In this document: piece by piece, positions 26,377-36,298 of the stretch
Position numbering within the stretch: the first letter of the stretch is position 1
How the letters are laid out: each line of letters begins with the position of its first letter
Source: Aliarcobacter faecis
GTDB lineage: Bacteria > Campylobacterota > Campylobacteria > Campylobacterales > Arcobacteraceae
Assembly: GCF_013201705.1 (NCBI RefSeq)
Contig: NZ_CP053837.1
Location: 1,860,001-1,924,000 of the forward strand
DNA: 64,000 nucleotides
Direction of reading: 5' to 3'
The notes under the pieces: model-generated
The model's database searches: none
What the model was told of the DNA's origin: nothing
What the model saw: the letters and a program-made list of their open reading frames with translations, nothing else
Program-made: the position numbers and the translations under genes

Positions 26377-27342
26377 TTGCGAATTTTATCAGGTATTCAA
26401 CCTTCAGGAACTATTCATATAGGAAACTATTTTGGTATGGTAAAAAAAATGATAGAGTCACAAAATGATGGTGAACTTTTTGCATTTTTAGCATCATATC
26501 ACGCTTTAACATCAGTAAAAGATAAAGAGAGTTTAGAAAAAAACTCTTATGAAGCTGCTATTAATTTTTTAGCACTTGGAATAAATCCAGAAAAATCAAC
26601 TTTTTGGATACAACATGATGTAAAAGAGGTTCTTGAATTATATTGGATATTATCAAATCATACTTCTATGGGGCTTTTAGAAAGAGCTCACTCATATAAA
26701 GATAAAACTTCAAGAGGAATACAGGCAAATCATGGACTTTTTTCATATCCAGTTTTGATGGCTGCTGATATTTTACTATTTGACTCAAATATTGTTCCTG
26801 TTGGAAAAGATCAAATTCAACATGTTGAAATGACAAGAGATATTGCCATATCATTTAATCATGCTTATAATAAAGAGATTTTTACATTGCCTATTGCAAA
26901 AGTTGATGAAGTTGTAGCAACAGTTCCAGGGACTGATGGAGCAAAAATGTCAAAATCATATAACAACACTATTGATATGTTTACAACTCCTAAAATAAGA
27001 AAAAAACAAGTTATGGGAATAGTAACTGATTCAAAAGAGTTAAATGAGGTAAAAGAGTGGCAAAACTGTAATATCTATGCTATATCTAAACTATTTATGA
27101 ATGAAGATGAATTAGCAAATTTAAGAACTAGATATGAAACAGCTGGTGAAGGATATGGTCACTTTAAACAAACTCTTTTAGCAAAAATCGAGGAGTATTT
27201 TGCTCCTTATGAAGATAAAAGAGAGTACTACTTAAACAATAAAAAAGAGGTTCGAGAAATCTTAGAATTTGGAGCTTCAAAAGCTAGAAAAATAGCAAAA
27301 ACTAAAATGGAAATTATAAAAGACACTATTGGATTAATTTAA
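26377..27342 (+). CDS. trpS: Tryptophanyl-tRNA synthetase
   Basis: Class I aminoacyl-tRNA synthetase for tryptophan, 321 residues from the chosen start. The family N-terminus RILSGIQPSGTIHIGNYFG contains the HIGH-type motif (HIGN), and GAKMSKSYNN is the KMSKS loop. The longest frame starts at a TTG at 26371, only two bases from AGGAG; the TTG at 26377 has AGGAG eight bases away and gives the usual MRILSG start. The CBS-GGDEF gene follows after one base, so this housekeeping gene leads a signalling operon. Confidence 0.95.
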   Translation: MRILSGIQPSGTIHIGNYFGMVKKMIESQNDGELFAFLASYHALTSVKDKESLEKNSYEAAINFLALGINPEKSTFWIQHDVKEVLELYWILSNHTSMGLLERAHSYKDKTSRGIQANHGLFSYPVLMAADILLFDSNIVPVGKDQIQHVEMTRDIAISFNHAYNKEIFTLPIAKVDEVVATVPGTDGAKMSKSYNNTIDMFTTPKIRKKQVMGIVTDSKELNEVKEWQNCNIYAISKLFMNEDELANLRTRYETAGEGYGHFKQTLLAKIEEYFAPYEDKREYYLNNKKEVREILEFGASKARKIAKTKMEIIKDTIGLI

Positions 27343-27343
27343 A

Positions 27344-28678
27344 ATGATACTAACAATTGAAGAGATTGCAGTAAAAAATATAATCTCTATAAATATAGAA
27401 AAATCTTTAAAAGAAGCCATAATTTTAATGGCTTCTTCAAACCTTAGAAATATAGTTGTTATTGAAAATACAATAGATAAACACAAAACTTTTTATCTAC
27501 TTACAATTACAGACTTAATTGATTATAAATTAAGAAATTTAGATGAAAATATTTTATTAAAAGAGTTAAATCTAACAAAGGCAAGAGTATTAAAAAGAGA
27601 TGAAAATATTTTTACTGTTTTAAATGAAGTAGAAGATTCAGATAAATATATGGTTATAGTTGAAGATGATGAGTTAATAGGATTACTCTCTTATAGCGAT
27701 ATAATAAACAACATTGACCCAAAAATTTTGATGAAAAAACAGACTATTGCAACTTTGATTTTGCAATATAAAGCAACAACAACTTATGAAAATACAGCAA
27801 CAATTCAAGCAATACAAATGATGAAAGATAATAATAGCGATTCTATTATTATGATAAATGAAGAGCATAAACCAATTGGGATTTTTACAACAAAAGATTT
27901 TATAAATTTAATTTATAAAAATTCAAATCTACAAAATCCTATTAATATGTATATGTCGAAGCCTGTTTATACTTTAAATGAATACTCAACAATTGATGAA
28001 GCAATAAATTTTATAAAAGATAAACATTTTAAAAGAATAGTTGTTACAAATGATGATGAAGAGATTACAGGTATTTTAACTCAAAAAGAGTTATTAAGAA
28101 TTATTTACAATAAATGGGTTGATTTTATAAAAGAAGAGGGAAATAGAATTTCCAAAATAAATGAAGAGTTACTATCAAAAACTTCTATGTTAGAAGAGAA
28201 TGCCTCTTTTGATTTTTTAACAAAACTCTATAATCGAAGAAAATTTAACTCTTTTTTAGATTATGAAATTTCAAAAGCAAATAGATATCAAGGGCAATAT
28301 CTATCTATACTACTTTTAGATATTGATTATTTTAAAAAAGTAAATGATATATATGGTCACTTAGTAGGAGACTATATTTTACAAGAGGTAAGCAAAATAT
28401 TAACAGTTTGTTCAAGAAATACAGATATTGTTGCTAGATGGGGTGGAGAAGAGTTTATTTTAATGCTTCCACAAACAAGTATAGATGAAGCTTTTTTAGT
28501 AGGAGAAAAGCTAAGAGCAACTATTGAAAAACATAAATTCAAAGATGTAAATCATATTACTTGTTCAATTGGAGTTAGTCAATTTCATAAAAATGAAGAG
28601 AGAGACTCTTTATTTAAAAGAGTAGATGAAGCCCTATATAAAGCAAAAAATTCTGGAAGAAATAAGGTATGTTTATAA
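27344..28678 (+). CDS. Diguanylate cyclase with CBS domains
   Basis: A 444-residue soluble protein. Four CBS motifs form two Bateman modules (about residues 1-120 and 125-265; for example FTTKDFINLIY and ILTQKELLRIIY), then a short coiled helix and a GGDEF domain (about 285-444). The active site reads ARWGGEEFILMLP, and an RxxD inhibitory site (RNTD) stands five residues before it, so the enzyme should be active and feedback-inhibited by c-di-GMP. CBS pairs usually bind adenine nucleotides, so cyclase activity may follow cell energy state. It overlaps the next gene by ten bases. Confidence 0.9.
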   Translation: MILTIEEIAVKNIISINIEKSLKEAIILMASSNLRNIVVIENTIDKHKTFYLLTITDLIDYKLRNLDENILLKELNLTKARVLKRDENIFTVLNEVEDSDKYMVIVEDDELIGLLSYSDIINNIDPKILMKKQTIATLILQYKATTTYENTATIQAIQMMKDNNSDSIIMINEEHKPIGIFTTKDFINLIYKNSNLQNPINMYMSKPVYTLNEYSTIDEAINFIKDKHFKRIVVTNDDEEITGILTQKELLRIIYNKWVDFIKEEGNRISKINEELLSKTSMLEENASFDFLTKLYNRRKFNSFLDYEISKANRYQGQYLSILLLDIDYFKKVNDIYGHLVGDYILQEVSKILTVCSRNTDIVARWGGEEFILMLPQTSIDEAFLVGEKLRATIEKHKFKDVNHITCSIGVSQFHKNEERDSLFKRVDEALYKAKNSGRNKVCL

Positions 28679-30451
28679 AGAATATTTTAAAAGAGAATAG
28701 AGTAAATATTTCAAGTAAACAGATTTGGTTTTTCATAACAAGTATTACCTTTTTTGCAACTTTTTTATATATAGATTTTACTTTTACAAAAAGTAGTTAC
28801 TTAAAAGAGAAAATTACAAATTTAAGAAGTACATATAATTTACAACTAAAACATCAAGAGATTATTAGTAAATTATTGCCTGAAAATATTATAAAAGATG
28901 AAAAAAGTGTTGGTTCAAATCAAACTCCAATAGCTCTTTCAAAATTGATAGAGGAGTTAAACACAAATCTTGATAAAAATTATATATTTCTTGAAAAAGA
29001 GAAGTTAAATAAAGATAGTTTAACAAAAAATGATTTACAAGATTTATCTAACTCTTTAATTTATAAATTAGAGTTAAAAAAACCTTTCTCTATTTCATCA
29101 ATTAATCTATCTTCAGTTAGTACTATTTATACTTTTATACCTATAACAAATATTTATGATGATTTTATAGGATATTTAATTTCTAAAGAAAAAGACAATG
29201 GACTAAATCATCTAATAATAACTGAAATATTAAAATTTTTATTTTTATCTTTTCTTATTGTAATTGGTATTTTTATCTACATCCATCTACAAAGAAGAAA
29301 TGAAGAAAATATAAAGATTTTTCATCAATATCAAGATATTATTGATAAATCAGTAATAGTTTCAAAGACAAATCCACAAGGTATAATAACTTATGTAAAT
29401 AAAACAATTCTGTAAAATAAGTGGTTATACAAAAGAAGAATTAATAGGAAATTCTCATAATATTGTTAGACATCCTGATTCAACTATACCTTTTTTCCGT
29501 CAAATGTGGAAAACTATTTTAGCAAAAAATACTTGGCAAGGAGTTATAAAAAATCGTTCAAAAAATGGTGAGAATTACTATGTTCACTCAACAATTGCCC
29601 CTATTTTAAATGATAAAAATGAGATTGTTGAGTTTATTGCTTTAAGAGAAGATATTACAAACCTTATTAATAGAACAAATGAACTTAAATCTGAAAAAGT
29701 AATATTAAACAATTTCTTTAATCATATTGATGAGATATTGATAATAAAAAGAGATAATAGATTTGAACAAATTAGTCAAAAGTTTTTCGACCTTTTTGCT
29801 ATTGAAAATCTACAAGAGTTTAATCATCAATATAAATGTATCTCAAATCTATTTATCCCTAAAGATGGCTATTTAGAGTTTTCAAAAGAGTTCAATTGGA
29901 TAAAAGAGGTAGTTAATAATCCAAATAAAATCTATAAAGCTCTTATGAAAGATAAACAAGAGAAAATTAGAACTTTCTGGGTAAGAGTTCAAAAAATTCC
30001 TTTTGAAAAAACATACTACTATCTTTTTATACTTACAGATATCACTCTATTAGAAAATGAGAGTTTAAAAGAGGATAATAAAAATATTATTAAAGAAGAT
30101 ATAAAAAGTGAAAATAGTTTTCAACTATTTGAAAAAACTAAAGAAGCTTTAAAACTTCCAGATAAGATAATTTTTAACTTGATTGATAAATTTATTACAA
30201 ATACAAAAGAGACTACTGTTAAATTAAATGAAGCCTTAAAAAGTGGGCAAATTGACTTAGTTAAAATGTTTGCACACAATATAAAAGGTTCAGCTTCAAC
30301 TTTAAGATTTGAAGAAATTTCATCTTTAGCAAAAGAGATTGAAGATAATTTAGAAAATGATACTGAACAAATGAATAAATTAGAAAAAATAAATCAACTA
30401 TTAAAAATAATTGAAGAAGAGGTAAAGAGAGTGGAAATATATGATAAATAA
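28669..30451 (+). pseudogene. Membrane PAS-PAS-Hpt signalling protein, split by a +1 frameshift
   Basis: Two open frames make up one protein. The first (28669-29415) has a helix at residues about 18-37, an extracytoplasmic part and a second helix (about 190-209), then the start of a PAS domain (GIITYVNK) and a premature stop. The PAS domain continues without a break in another frame from 29405 (QFCKISGYTKEELIGNSHN and onward) to 30451, through a second PAS region and a C-terminal Hpt domain with AHNIKGSASTLRF. One extra A in the run at 29401-29404 explains it. An ATG at 29504 has no ribosome binding site. It is either a real inactivating mutation, a phase-variable tract or a sequencing error. 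The 3' end overlaps the hybrid kinase gene. Confidence 0.85.
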
Positions 30452-32531
30452 TATAATTTTACTTTTCAAAAATGAATCAAAATATGATTTACAAGAGGAG
30501 TATTTACAAGCAGATAAAGTAATGATATGGATTATTCTAATTCATGCTTTTGTTGCAATATTTATAACTTCTCAATATTATGAAACTTATACATTAGGAA
30601 TAATTGCAAGTGGATTAATTTTAACAATAGCAGGAATATCTTATTTAACCCTAGCTGGAACCTTATATTTTAGACTAATTGCAGCTATTGTTTTAATGTT
30701 TTTTTCAGCACTATTTATACAACAACATCTTGGACGAATAGAGATGCATTTTCATGTATTCATAGCTCTTGCTGTTTTAACTATTTATAAAGATTTAAAA
30801 CCTATGCTTTTAGCTAGTTTAGTTATAGCATTACATCACATTATTTTTAACTATCTGCAACTATATAACTTCTCAATAAATGGTGATCCTATTAAGATTT
30901 TCTCTTATGGTTGTGGTTTAGAATATGTACTTTTACACATTGTTATGGTAGTAGCTGAAGCTTTAGTTTTAAGTTATATAATAACTTTATCAAAAAATCA
31001 GTTTTTAAGAATGAAAAAGTTACAACAAAAAGCTGAAAAAAATCATTTAGAAGCTGTTAATGCAGAACAAGTTAAAACAGAGTTTCTAGCAAATATGTCC
31101 CATGAGATAAGAACTCCTATGAATGGAATTATTGGATTTACTCATCTTTTACAACAAACCTCTTTAACAAATGAGCAACAAAAATTTGTAAATATTATAG
31201 AGACCTCAACAAAAACTCTTTTAAGTATTGTAAATCAAGTTTTAGATTTCTCAAAAATAAAAAGTGAAAAAGTAGAATTAGACTTAGTCTCAATAAACCC
31301 ATTTGAAGAGTTTGAAAACTCTTTAATGATTTTTATACCAATTGCAAATAAAAAAGAGATAAATTTTAGTATAAATATAGACCCAGCAATCTCGGAATGT
31401 CTTATTGTCGATTCTTTAAAACTAAAACAAATTTTGACAAATCTAGTTTCAAATGCCATAAAATTTACTCCAACAAATGGAGCTGTTAGTGTAAATATTG
31501 AGAAAATCTCATCTTCACAAAATAGCCAAAGAATAAAATTTAGTGTAAAAGATACAGGAATTGGTATTCCAAAAGAGAGACAAAAAACTATTTTTGATGC
31601 CTTTACACAAGTTGATAGTTCAACTACAAGAAAATTTGGTGGAACAGGACTTGGACTTAATATTAGTGCCTCTTATGTTAAATTAATGGGTGGAGTTTTA
31701 AAAGTAGATAGTATAGAGGAAAAAGGTAGTACATTTAAGTTTGAATTAGAACTTTCTACTTGCTTTTTAAAAGAAAATCTCTCATCTATGTATGAAAAAA
31801 GTGAAATTATAGTTTCAAGAGAGGCTTTAGATTCATACTCTATGCTTGAAAATCAACTAAGATATTTTAACCTTCGATTTACTATTTTAGATAGTTTTCA
31901 AATTACATCTAGACTTCAAGAGTCAAAAGAAGAAAAAATAGTTCTTACAAATTCAAAAGAGTATTTAAATGATTGGCTAAAAATCAAACCTAATCCAAAG
32001 ATTATTCTACTTGGAATAAAAGATAGTAAAAAAGATGCCCCAGCTATAAGTTTTGTAGAGGATTATGAACATTCAAACTCAGCTTTATATAACCATTTAA
32101 GAAAATTCAATGCTATAAATGGAACAACTCAAAAAATAGAGAATAAAGAGGATATAAAATTTAATTTAAATATTTTAGTTGCAGAAGATTATCCAGTAAA
32201 TCAAATACTTATAGGTGAGCTATTAAAAAATTATGGTATCAAATATGATATAGCCGAAAATGGGGCAAAAGCTGTAGAAATGGCGATGGAAAAGAGTTAT
32301 GACCTTATACTTATGGATATAAATATGCCAGAATTAAATGGTATTGAAGCAACTAAGAAACTAAGAGAAGCCTTTGATGATACCTTACCAATTATTGCAC
32401 TAACAGCAAATGCATCAAATGGAGATGAAGAGTATTTCATCTCTGTTGGAATGGATGATTATCTAAGTAAGCCTATTGATACAACAAAATTAGAGAATAT
32501 TTTAAATAAATTTAGTAAAGGAGTAAAATGA
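30441..32531 (+). CDS. Hybrid sensor histidine kinase with six-helix histidine-rich membrane domain
   Basis: A 696-residue protein. The first 200 residues form about six helices with histidines in or near the membrane ([39 protein letters not shown]). Then HisKA with [15 protein letters not shown] (phosphorylated histidine near 221), HATPase with [18 protein letters not shown] and GTGLGL, a region of about 110 residues that looks like a degenerate receiver, and a true receiver (about 575-690; LMDINMP with the aspartate near 625, and SKPID lysine). The kinase would pass phosphate through its own receiver to an Hpt protein, and the Hpt gene lies directly upstream. The stop overlaps the next response regulator gene. 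Confidence 0.92.
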   Translation: MINNIILLFKNESKYDLQEEYLQADKVMIWIILIHAFVAIFITSQYYETYTLGIIASGLILTIAGISYLTLAGTLYFRLIAAIVLMFFSALFIQQHLGRIEMHFHVFIALAVLTIYKDLKPMLLASLVIALHHIIFNYLQLYNFSINGDPIKIFSYGCGLEYVLLHIVMVVAEALVLSYIITLSKNQFLRMKKLQQKAEKNHLEAVNAEQVKTEFLANMSHEIRTPMNGIIGFTHLLQQTSLTNEQQKFVNIIETSTKTLLSIVNQVLDFSKIKSEKVELDLVSINPFEEFENSLMIFIPIANKKEINFSINIDPAISECLIVDSLKLKQILTNLVSNAIKFTPTNGAVSVNIEKISSSQNSQRIKFSVKDTGIGIPKERQKTIFDAFTQVDSSTTRKFGGTGLGLNISASYVKLMGGVLKVDSIEEKGSTFKFELELSTCFLKENLSSMYEKSEIIVSREALDSYSMLENQLRYFNLRFTILDSFQITSRLQESKEEKIVLTNSKEYLNDWLKIKPNPKIILLGIKDSKKDAPAISFVEDYEHSNSALYNHLRKFNAINGTTQKIENKEDIKFNLNILVAEDYPVNQILIGELLKNYGIKYDIAENGAKAVEMAMEKSYDLILMDINMPELNGIEATKKLREAFDDTLPIIALTANASNGDEEYFISVGMDDYLSKPIDTTKLENILNKFSKGVK

Positions 32532-33577
32532 GTAATATCTATATAATTGCAGTTGATGATGAACCTATGAATATAACTTTGATTGAAGAACTTACAAAAG
32601 AGATGGGAAAAGATATAGAACTTAAATCATTTTTAAATCCTATTGATGCTTTACAATACTTAATAAATAATCCAGTTGATATAATGCTCACAGACTATAT
32701 GATGCCAAATATGAATGGTGCAGAACTAATTGAACGAGCAAAAATATTATGTCCAGAGATTTTAAGTGTAATTATAACTGCTGCTGGAGATAATGAAGCT
32801 ATAAAAATCCAAGCACTTAAAGCAGGAGCAAATGATTTTCTATCAAAACCACTTCATATTAGTGAATTTCAATTAAGAATAAAAAATCTTCTTACACTTA
32901 AAAAATCACAAAAGATATTAAATAAATTTAATGAAAATCTACAACTTGAAGTAAAAAAAGCCACTCAAAATTTAATTGATAGAGAGTATGAAACTCTTTT
33001 AGTGTTATCAAAAACAGCTGAATACAAAGACCCTGAAACAGCAAGTCATATTGCGAGAGTTGCTCACTACTCAAAATTATTAGCTCGTTCTTATGGCTTA
33101 GATAAAGAGGAACAAGATAAAATCTTTCACGCTTCTCCTCTTCATGATTTAGGAAAAATTGGTATAAGAGATGATGTTTTACTAAAACCTGCAAAATTAG
33201 ATAAACAAGAACTTGAACATATGAAAACTCATCCTCTTATTGGTTATGAGATTTTAAAAGGTACAAAAAATCCTTTCTTAGAAGCAGGAGCAATAATCTC
33301 TCTTTCTCATCACGAAAAGTTTGATGGAAGTGGTTATCCTAAAGGATTAAAAGGTGATGAAATACATATTTATGGAAGAATTACTGCAATTGCAGATGTA
33401 TTTGATGCTCTTACATCTATTCGTCCATATAAAAAAGCTTGGAATTTCAAAGATGCAATTAATTTTTTAATGGAGCAAAAAGAGAAACATTTCGATCCAG
33501 AACTTATTGATCTGTTTATTGCAAATATCGAAGAAGTAAAAGATATCTATCATCAATTTGAAAGTGAAGAAAAGTAA
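32528..33577 (+). CDS. Response regulator with HD-GYP c-di-GMP phosphodiesterase (RpfG-like)
   Basis: A 349-residue protein. Receiver domain (about 1-125) with acidic pair DDEP, phosphorylation site MLTDYMMP (near D55) and SKPLH lysine. A linker helix leads to an HD-GYP domain (about 150-340) with all key residues: [40 protein letters not shown] and [10 protein letters not shown]. It should hydrolyse c-di-GMP when phosphorylated. It is overlapped by the hybrid kinase gene (ATGA type), which marks it as the output of that kinase. Confidence 0.94.
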   Translation: MSNIYIIAVDDEPMNITLIEELTKEMGKDIELKSFLNPIDALQYLINNPVDIMLTDYMMPNMNGAELIERAKILCPEILSVIITAAGDNEAIKIQALKAGANDFLSKPLHISEFQLRIKNLLTLKKSQKILNKFNENLQLEVKKATQNLIDREYETLLVLSKTAEYKDPETASHIARVAHYSKLLARSYGLDKEEQDKIFHASPLHDLGKIGIRDDVLLKPAKLDKQELEHMKTHPLIGYEILKGTKNPFLEAGAIISLSHHEKFDGSGYPKGLKGDEIHIYGRITAIADVFDALTSIRPYKKAWNFKDAINFLMEQKEKHFDPELIDLFIANIEEVKDIYHQFESEEK

Positions 33578-33580
33578 TTT

Positions 33581-34129
33581 ATGTTTAAAAAAGTTTTTGG
33601 TATTTCTATACTTGTCTTAACTCTAGTTTTATTTTTCTCTTTTCCATTTTTAAGTAATTTTACAAATAAAAATCTTAGTGAAATATCAATAAAAGAGTCT
33701 CCTACTCAACCTTGGTTTTTAGAAAATGAAAAAGAGAAATTTGCTTTAGTATATTTTGGATATGTTGCTTGTACTACAGTTTGTATTCCATCTTTAACTG
33801 AGATAGCTGAAATCTATAAAAAACTAGATGAAAAAAATCTAAATATACCTTTTTATTTTGCAAATATAGATTATAAAATACCTTCAAATCTACCTGATAT
33901 TTTTGCTAAAAGTTTTGATAAAAGATTTAATGGGATATATAATGACTCATCTCAAATTAATAAACTAAAACAAGATTTTAATTTATTGATTAATGAAAGT
34001 GTATTAGAAATAACACACTCATCAAATTTATATCTTTTTAAAAGAGAAAATGATAGTTATAAACTATATAAAATTTATATTACACACCCATATGATATAA
34101 AATTACTTATAAAAGCTCTTTCAAACTAA
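33581..34129 (+). CDS. SCO1/SenC-family copper chaperone or thiol reductase
   Basis: A 182-residue membrane-anchored periplasmic protein: one N-terminal helix (residues 5-25) and a thioredoxin-like domain. The copper-binding pair is present as VACTTVCIPSL (CxxxC), and the third ligand histidine is in ITHSSNLYLF. SCO proteins deliver copper to cytochrome c oxidase or act as thiol reductases. Here the gene follows the signalling operon by three bases, so it may be transcribed with it. Its stop codon is interleaved with the stop of the convergent gene. Confidence 0.85.
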   Translation: MFKKVFGISILVLTLVLFFSFPFLSNFTNKNLSEISIKESPTQPWFLENEKEKFALVYFGYVACTTVCIPSLTEIAEIYKKLDEKNLNIPFYFANIDYKIPSNLPDIFAKSFDKRFNGIYNDSSQINKLKQDFNLLINESVLEITHSSNLYLFKRENDSYKLYKIYITHPYDIKLLIKALSN

Positions 34130-34983
34130 ATCTTTTTTTTAATACTTAAAAAAAGATTTGGCTCTCCTACAATATAAATATTCCCTTCATTATCTTTTGT
34201 TACTCCTTCAGGATTTACCATTTTTGAAGAGATTTCATTATTATTTAAATCTAAATATTTACTAAAATCTTTTTTATCATCAACTCTTCCTAAAAGTGTT
34301 GATTCTTGGCTTAAAATGTAAAATGCTCTTTTTATAGAATCAAAATGAATAGCTGAAAAATCGCCTAAGTATGTGTTATTATCAAGAAGTTTATTTTTAA
34401 TATTAACCTCTATTTCAGAGTTATTCATAAGCCCTTTTATTAAAACAATTTTTTTAGGATTTCTTTCATTTACAATATAAAATTCATCTTCTTGTATATC
34501 ATAGCTTATACCTTCTAAACCAAAGTTTTCAAAGTTTCTAACATCAAAACTATATTGTTTGATAGAGTTATTAATAGATACCTCTTTTGTATCATCAAAG
34601 ATATTTACAATATAAAAAGCACTTAACTCCTCATCTAAAATAGCAAATAAATTATCTTTTATATGTGTTAAATCTTCAGTATCTCTAAAACCTTTTAACT
34701 CTATTTTTCTTAAAACTTCACCATTCTTATCTAATTCATAAATATTTCTTGGAGAGTTTGTTATAAGAAAAAGAGTATCACTAAGCTCATTATATGTTAT
34801 TCCTGAAAGATTCTTTTTTATATCTTTAATCTCTTTTAAACTATAAATATGCTCATTTTCATTAATTAAGTTTTTATCTTTTTGATGAAAAATATTGAAA
34901 AGCAACTTATCATCTAAATCTGTATAGTGCGATATACCAAAAATAGTTAAACAAAATATTAAGAGAAATTTAACTTTTTTCAA
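34126..34983 (-). CDS. SdiA-regulated-family beta-propeller protein (YjiK-like)
   Basis: A 285-residue protein with an N-terminal hydrophobic signal or anchor (residues 4-20). The body shows repeated blade motifs LSGITYNELSDTLFLITN, GFRDTEDLTHI, FGLEGISYDIQEDEFYIVNE and NPEGVTKDNEGNIYIVGEPN, which define the SdiA-regulated/YjiK family. These proteins are predicted calcium-binding beta propellers outside the cytoplasm with no known reaction. It is the last gene of a five-gene minus-strand operon and its TAG overlaps the TAA of the convergent SCO gene. Confidence 0.82.
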   Translation of the reverse strand: MKKVKFLLIFCLTIFGISHYTDLDDKLLFNIFHQKDKNLINENEHIYSLKEIKDIKKNLSGITYNELSDTLFLITNSPRNIYELDKNGEVLRKIELKGFRDTEDLTHIKDNLFAILDEELSAFYIVNIFDDTKEVSINNSIKQYSFDVRNFENFGLEGISYDIQEDEFYIVNERNPKKIVLIKGLMNNSEIEVNIKNKLLDNNTYLGDFSAIHFDSIKRAFYILSQESTLLGRVDDKKDFSKYLDLNNNEISSKMVNPEGVTKDNEGNIYIVGEPNLFLSIKKKI

Positions 34984-34985
34984 AT

Positions 34986-35690
34986 TTATCTCTTCTTACA
35001 AATAAACATAATTTTATCAGCTTCTTTATCTGTATATAAAAAAAGTTCTCTTTTTTCAACTATTGAAAAACCGATCTCTTTTAGTACTCTTTCTAAGTAA
35101 CTATTTTTATAATACTCTTGAATTATTTGTCCACTATTTTTTATATATTTATCTTCATCTCTCTCAAATAAAAAGAAATTTGTAATAAGTTTAGATTTTG
35201 CAAAATCTGAATTTATTGCTATAAATCTATCTTCTAAATTAATATTTATACAACCTTCAGCAATATTTGTAAAAGCAAAAAGAGTATTTATATCAAATAA
35301 GAAGTAGCCATCTTTATTTAAAACAGAGTAAATATTTTTAAAAAAATCTTCTAAAGATTTTTTATCTACAAAATTTACAACATCAAAAATAGCAACTACA
35401 CAATCAAAGCTATTTTTCTCAATTACTAGCTCTTTTAAACTCTGTTTTGTTACATTTAACTCTTTTTCTTTGCAAACTTCTATTTGAGTTAAACTATTAT
35501 CAATACCTAAATATTTCAGACCATTTATTCGTAAATTCTCTAAAAAATACCCTCTTCCACAACCAATATCTAAAATATTATCTAAAGAGTTTTCCATAAT
35601 AAACCTCATAAACTCTTTATGAAGAGAGTAAGTTGCCTCTTCTAAATCCAAATATGGTTCTATTTTTGCATATAAATCTAAATTTGTCAT
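34986..35690 (-). CDS. Class I SAM-dependent methyltransferase
   Basis: A 234-residue soluble protein with the Rossmann-fold motif I ILDIGCGRGYFLENL (about residues 40-55), motif II acid in YLGIDNS, and motif III/IV FDCVVAIFDVVNF. The following strand FKNIYSVLNKDGYFLFDIN is typical of this class. The substrate cannot be read from the sequence. The gene shares its first base with the hisG stop and lies three bases before the propeller gene. Confidence 0.82.
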   Translation of the reverse strand: MTNLDLYAKIEPYLDLEEATYSLHKEFMRFIMENSLDNILDIGCGRGYFLENLRINGLKYLGIDNSLTQIEVCKEKELNVTKQSLKELVIEKNSFDCVVAIFDVVNFVDKKSLEDFFKNIYSVLNKDGYFLFDINTLFAFTNIAEGCININLEDRFIAINSDFAKSKLITNFFLFERDEDKYIKNSGQIIQEYYKNSYLERVLKEIGFSIVEKRELFLYTDKEADKIMFICKKR

Positions 35691-36298
35691 TATAAGTATT
35701 TTTCTATTTTATCTTTTAAATCAAAAATTGCCTCTTTTTTTGCATAAAAAGAGTTTTTATTCGCTATTAAATGTGCTGAGCTCTCCATGATTGTAGGACC
35801 TACTTCAAGACCATTTTGCTTCATAGTTTCTCCTGTTTCAACGATATCAACTATACAATCACAAAGACCTACAAGTGGAGCTAATTCAATAGAGCCATAA
35901 AGTTTTATAATCTCAACAGCCATAGCTTTTTGTTCAAAATATTTTTTTGCTATTTTTTCATGTTTTGTAGCAATAGTAATTTTACTTTTATCTAAATTTA
36001 GTTTTTCACCAGCTCTTAAGCCAAAAGCAACTTTACATCTTCCTAATTTCAGATCCAAAAGTTTAATTAAGTCATACTCTTTTTCTTCTAAAACATCTAG
36101 TCCAACAACACCTAAATCAGCAGCTCCATGCATAACATAAGTTGGGACATCTTGATTTCTTACATTTAAAAATTTAAAACCACTTTTTTGTAGAATAAGT
36201 TTTCTATCTTCAAAAACAAATTTCTCTCCAAAAGCTTTCTCAAATCTATCAAGAGTCTCATCTGCAATTCTTCCTTTAGGCAATGCAATTGTTAGCAT
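35690..36298 (-). CDS. hisG: ATP phosphoribosyltransferase, short form
   Basis: First enzyme of histidine biosynthesis (ATP plus PRPP to phosphoribosyl-ATP). MLTIALPKGRIADETLD opens the protein and VDIVETGETMKQNGLEVG is the PRPP-binding signature. With 202 residues it is the short form, lacking the C-terminal regulatory domain of the roughly 300-residue long form. Short HisG normally needs the HisZ regulatory subunit; none is in this window. The start overlaps coaX by 23 bases. Confidence 0.93.
   Translation of the reverse strand: MLTIALPKGRIADETLDRFEKAFGEKFVFEDRKLILQKSGFKFLNVRNQDVPTYVMHGAADLGVVGLDVLEEKEYDLIKLLDLKLGRCKVAFGLRAGEKLNLDKSKITIATKHEKIAKKYFEQKAMAVEIIKLYGSIELAPLVGLCDCIVDIVETGETMKQNGLEVGPTIMESSAHLIANKNSFYAKKEAIFDLKDKIEKYL

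Noticed and set aside
29504-30451. Treating the second half of the frameshifted gene as an independent gene
   Set aside because: The frame is open upstream through the rest of the PAS domain, and the ATG at 29504 has no ribosome binding site, so it is a fragment of one gene.
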